Assembly: GCF_004919685.1 (NCBI RefSeq)
Contig: NZ_SMYZ01000012.1
Location: 248,001 to 312,000 of the forward strand
Reading direction: 5' to 3'
Length of the DNA stretch: 64,000 nt
Origin: Mesorhizobium norvegicum
GTDB taxonomy: Bacteria; Pseudomonadota; Alphaproteobacteria; Rhizobiales; Rhizobiaceae
In this document: piece after piece, positions 61,154 through 64,000 of the stretch
Numbering within the stretch: position 1 is the first letter of the stretch
How the letters are laid out: every line of letters begins with the position of its first letter
The notes under the pieces: generated by a model
Told to the model about the DNA's origin: nothing
The model's database searches: none
What the model saw: only the letters and a program-made list of their open reading frames with translations
Position numbers and translations under genes: made by a program

Positions 61154-62166
61154 GCACGAGAATGGACCGCCGTTCATTCATGGGCGTCGCCGGCTTGTAT
61201 CCTGTAATCGCTCTGTTGCCGGGCTCGTGCCAAGCGCAAGGCGCACCGACGCCGGAAGGCAAGGAGTTCGTTCTGGCGGGTGAGTATGGCTTCGAACAGC
61301 AATCGATTCGGAATCTCCAGCCGGGAGCAACCATCAACGCTCGCAATGCTGCCTTCACGGTTGCCAACAGCAGAAACAGCGATCCCAGCGCGGCAATGGG
61401 TTGCGATGAGGGGACGCTGCCGGTCAATCGCTATCCGGTCGTCATCCGCAACTGCCCCGGCGTTCGCTTCATCGGGGGCCGCTTCGACGGCCAGGTGCCG
61501 CTAACGTCGGATTGGCGGGATACCTACTGCAACAGCGCGGCTCTGCTCATCAGGGACGGAACCACCAATGCGACAATAGAAGGTGTCCGCGTACGCCGCT
61601 GCTGGGATGCCATTCGCATCGGCGAGCAGGCGGACGGCTTTCGACTGAAAGGGTGCTGGCTCAGCGAAACCAGGGATGATGCGGTGGAGAACGACTATCT
61701 CCTCAGCGGTACCATAGAAGATTGCCTGTTCGATGAATGTTTTTCCGGGCTCAGTGTGGATCCCGCGAAAAATGAACGGGACGGAACACAGCAAACCGTG
61801 CGGATCGACGGATCCCTCATCCACATGCACGCCTTTCTCTCCAAGGGCGAAGTCACACATCAGGCGCCGATCAAGGCTGTCGATCAGTCACCCAGGTTGA
61901 GGATCACGGGATCGGTTTTTGCATTGGCCGCGGCAAACATGCGTGGATTCCGTCGCCTGGAAAGAACGTGGCGGCTGACGGTTGAAAGCCGGGACAACGT
62001 GTTGCTGTGGCTGCCCGACGAGCCAATCCCGTCCGCATTGCCGCTGCCGCCATCTGGTTTCAAATTGCTGACCGGCGCTAACGCCCGCGCATATTGGAAC
62101 AAGGCGCGTCTCCAGTGGGTCGCGGCGCATCAGGACGTGGCCCGGTTCTCCGACGAAGCGCTGTGA
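61150..62166 (+). CDS. Tat-exported beta-helix-like protein (paralogue of the RTX protein at 49459)
   Basis: 338 residues. The N-terminus MSTRMDRRSFMGVAG with a hydrophobic stretch and LLPGSCQAQG is a twin-arginine signal; the Cys is not in a good lipobox. The mature part aligns along its length with the RTX protein: CWDAIRIGEQ versus [29 protein letters not shown] versus [20 protein letters not shown], and LPPSGFKLLTGANARAYWNK versus [20 protein letters not shown]. It has no RTX repeats. Probably periplasmic or outer-surface, folded before export, perhaps acting on the polysaccharide made by its operon; enzymatic activity is unproven. Confidence 0.8.
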   Translation: MSTRMDRRSFMGVAGLYPVIALLPGSCQAQGAPTPEGKEFVLAGEYGFEQQSIRNLQPGATINARNAAFTVANSRNSDPSAAMGCDEGTLPVNRYPVVIRNCPGVRFIGGRFDGQVPLTSDWRDTYCNSAALLIRDGTTNATIEGVRVRRCWDAIRIGEQADGFRLKGCWLSETRDDAVENDYLLSGTIEDCLFDECFSGLSVDPAKNERDGTQQTVRIDGSLIHMHAFLSKGEVTHQAPIKAVDQSPRLRITGSVFALAAANMRGFRRLERTWRLTVESRDNVLLWLPDEPIPSALPLPPSGFKLLTGANARAYWNKARLQWVAAHQDVARFSDEAL

Positions 62167-62274
62167 GAAGTCGCGGTCCGCAGTCCTCGGCAACGATTAT
62201 CCGAACCGCGAAGGCATGTGGTGCTTCCTATTCAACGCACCTGCTTTGCAACAACAGCTTGGACCGTCACCGCG

Positions 62275-63435
62275 ATGAATCAGCACGAGGCGATTGACAG
62301 AACCGTGGCATCAGGCCCCGCTGATCACAGTCCTGCGACGTTTGTGATCCAGGGGCGGTTGGTACGCGTCAGGGGACAAAACATCCTGTTCAGCCCATCC
62401 CAGCAGGCCATTTTCGCCGTCAACGATACTGCCGCCGACATCTGGCGCTCTCTGGAAGAAGGCATGCCACCGCAAGCCATCTCGGTCGAGATGGCGCGCG
62501 GTGGCGTTGACAGGCTTGAGGCAAATAGGCATGTCGAGGCCGCGCTCGGGGATTGGCAGCGGCTGAACCTGATACGGCCCTGCGCACCTTTGTCCACTTC
62601 GTCAGCTCAAGAGCCCGTGAGCCAGATGGTCGCCGTTGCGGGCCTCAACATACGCATCGTCTATCCGGCAGCCTGCGCGTTTCCGGCGATCACCGTATTT
62701 CGGCACCTTGAGGTCCGAAGAGAGACTGCCGACGTTCTGCTCGAGGTGGTCGGGCACGGGGGGCGGGTCCATCTATTCCGGGATGGCGAGTGGATTTTGT
62801 CCTGCTCCCCCGACGAACTACCCGTCATGCTGAAGGGACAATTGCTGACAGAGGTTCTGGACTACGGCGCCTATGAACTTGCTGTCCATGCGGCAGCGCT
62901 TTTCAGAAATGAACGTATCGTCCTTCTTTGTGGCAATCCGGGCGCGGGCAAGACAACGCTGACCTTGGCGTTGGTTCATGCAGGATTCGGCTTTGCCGCC
63001 GATGATGTGACGCTGCTGGACTCTAGGGGGCATGGCGTTGGCCTTCCGTTTGCCCCGGCGGTCAAGGCGGGAGCATGGCCGCTGCTGGCCGAATACTGCC
63101 CCGACCTTCATGCCGCTCCAGTCTGGCGCCGCCCGGACCGCAGGCGTGTACGGTATGCCGTGCCCAAGGCGTTCGTGCCCTTGCCTCCTGCTCCCTTGCC
63201 CATCGGCTGTGTGGTTCTGCTCCGTCGAGATCGCGACGCGAAAGCTAGCCTGGAGCCGGTCGATCCAGCTCACGCATTGCGCGGTCTGCTCAACGGCGCG
63301 CTGGCACCCGGCGGAGAGCTGAGTGGCACCGCGTTCGACGTCCTGATCCAACTCATCGGATCGGCGCAAACCTATTGCCTGACCTATTCGAGGCTTGATG
63401 ATGCGGTACAGCTTGTCACGAAAGCGTGCCGATGA
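62275..63435 (+). CDS. PqqD-like domain fused to an HPr-kinase-like domain
   Basis: 386 residues from ATG 62275. Residues about 20-105 look like a PqqD/RRE peptide-binding domain (VRVRGQNILFSPSQQAIFAV, NDTAADIWRSLEEGM). From about 140 there is an HprK-type kinase with HAAALFRNERIVLLCGNPGA then GKTTLTLAL (Walker A), and FAADDVTLLD (the acidic DD motif). HprK-related kinases with PqqD partners and a nucleotidyltransferase occur in exopolysaccharide and in some lasso-peptide loci. The substrate here is unknown. The next gene overlaps its stop (ATGA). Confidence 0.8.
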   Translation: MNQHEAIDRTVASGPADHSPATFVIQGRLVRVRGQNILFSPSQQAIFAVNDTAADIWRSLEEGMPPQAISVEMARGGVDRLEANRHVEAALGDWQRLNLIRPCAPLSTSSAQEPVSQMVAVAGLNIRIVYPAACAFPAITVFRHLEVRRETADVLLEVVGHGGRVHLFRDGEWILSCSPDELPVMLKGQLLTEVLDYGAYELAVHAAALFRNERIVLLCGNPGAGKTTLTLALVHAGFGFAADDVTLLDSRGHGVGLPFAPAVKAGAWPLLAEYCPDLHAAPVWRRPDRRRVRYAVPKAFVPLPPAPLPIGCVVLLRRDRDAKASLEPVDPAHALRGLLNGALAPGGELSGTAFDVLIQLIGSAQTYCLTYSRLDDAVQLVTKACR

Positions 63436-64000
63436 TGAGCAGGGGCAGCGCGCTTGAGGCGTTGGTCGCCGGACTTCGCGGTAGTCGGACTGACAGGGCC
63501 GACTGGCAGGCCGTGATTGCTCTGGCAAATCACACTCTGCTCACACCCGATTTGTTCTCGTCCCTCGCGCGCGCCGGACAGATCCACCATCTTCCGGAGG
63601 ACGTGCGCGAGTACCTTCGGTTCGTTCACGACTGCAATCGGGAACGGAACCTGCGCTTGCGTACCCAACTGCGTGAAGCCGTTGCGGCCCTCAACCGCGG
63701 CAACATCGTTCCGTTCCTGCTCAAGGGGGCCGTTCCCCTGTTCCTTTCGCCGGCCGGCCGGGTTCCCAGCAGGATGACGAGCGATCTCGATCTAGCCGTG
63801 GAATCGCCCGAAGAGACGACCGCCCGAGCCTGTCTTGAAGAGCTTGGCTACGTCGATGTGGCGGGCGCTCGAGGCATGGCCCGCCAGCAGGACGCCGGAA
63901 TGCTGGAGCTCCGGACGAGCCGGGCGAACGGGTTTGCCCCCCCCAAGCTCGTCCAGCGAGACGGCCTTCGGGTGAAAATTCCTCCCGCTCAGTCTCGCGC
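63432..64000 (+). CDS. Nucleotidyltransferase family protein (partial, 3' end outside window)
   Basis: The first 189 residues. FLLKGAVPLFLSPAGRV followed by RMTSDLDLAVES is the GS-to-DxD-type core of the uncharacterised nucleotidyltransferase family (NTP_transf_5-like), often found next to HprK/PqqD genes. Start ATG 63432 overlaps the upstream stop; ATG 63435 is the alternative. It would transfer a nucleotide to an unknown acceptor. Confidence 0.78.
   Translation, partial: MMSRGSALEALVAGLRGSRTDRADWQAVIALANHTLLTPDLFSSLARAGQIHHLPEDVREYLRFVHDCNRERNLRLRTQLREAVAALNRGNIVPFLLKGAVPLFLSPAGRVPSRMTSDLDLAVESPEETTARACLEELGYVDVAGARGMARQQDAGMLELRTSRANGFAPPKLVQRDGLRVKIPPAQSR

Noticed and set aside
62275..64000. 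Lasso-peptide gene cluster
   Set aside because: PqqD, HprK and nucleotidyltransferase parts fit, but no precursor, leader protease or asparagine-synthetase-like cyclase is visible in the window, so the call is not supported.
47603..64000. attR copy of the tRNA-His 3' end
   Set aside because: I looked for the T-arm and CAACGGTACCA sequence in the island and found none within the window.

Overview
The window looks like a chromosomal segment of a GC-rich alphaproteobacterium of the Rhizobiales, most likely Mesorhizobium or a close relative. The evidence is the protein families: a PdhS cell-division kinase close to the Brucella protein, PotFGHI, an ExoY-type sugar transferase, bifunctional CysNC and an NfeR1/alpha-r14-type sRNA. 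The tRNA-His also carries A73 with no encoded G-1, as in many alphaproteobacteria. Family assignments come from reading the sequence and from memory; no search was run.

Layout. 1-3.5 kb: galactitol-type PTS genes (IIC and a partial IIA, minus strand), divergent from a COG4091 oxidoreductase with a SAF domain. 3.5-4.2 kb: a VapB-like antitoxin without a visible toxin, then a ~190 bp palindromic intergenic repeat. 4.2-5 kb: proC. 5-14.5 kb: a first exopolysaccharide locus (Wzy/ExoQ-like polymerase, GT2, GT4, WecG/TagA and DUF6492-like transferases, a flippase, and a GumC/Wzz-like co-polymerase with a proline-rich tail). 14.6-18.4 kb: folD, a GlxA-type regulator and a secreted VWA protein. 18.4-22.5 kb: zwf-pgl-edd (Entner-Doudoroff upper branch), then an SDR and an SH3b membrane protein. 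24.9-27.7 kb: puuB- and puuA-like polyamine catabolism genes. They sit about 6 kb from a complete potFGHI polyamine importer at 34-38.2 kb. 29.3-32.6 kb: aceA, divergent from an ScfR/RamB-type regulator. 38.2-47.2 kb: AsmA, acetoacetyl-CoA synthetase, PdhS and a phasin (ketone-body and PHB metabolism plus the cell cycle).

A probable island edge lies at 47.2-49.1 kb: an NfeR1/cuckoo-type sRNA, tRNA-His, and a tyrosine integrase starting about 120 bp past the tRNA. Everything from there to the end of the window looks accessory. It holds an RTX-tailed beta-helix-like protein, a cysNC gene flanked by decayed remnants of cysD and cysQ, a LuxR-type regulator with a degenerate receiver, an unrecognised Rossmann-like protein and an ExoY-like transferase. 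It ends with a tight plus-strand operon: a Wzy/O-antigen-ligase-like protein, a P-loop kinase-like protein, a Tat-exported paralogue of the beta-helix protein, a PqqD-HPr-kinase fusion and a nucleotidyltransferase cut by the window end.

The most unusual material is this second surface-glycan region. It combines two homologous beta-helix proteins with different export signals and a PqqD/HprK/nucleotidyltransferase cassette of unknown role. Other strong observations are the gutted cysD-cysNC-cysQ locus, the three-motif anti-Shine-Dalgarno sRNA, and three consecutive 18-bp palindromes ahead of the AsmA gene.
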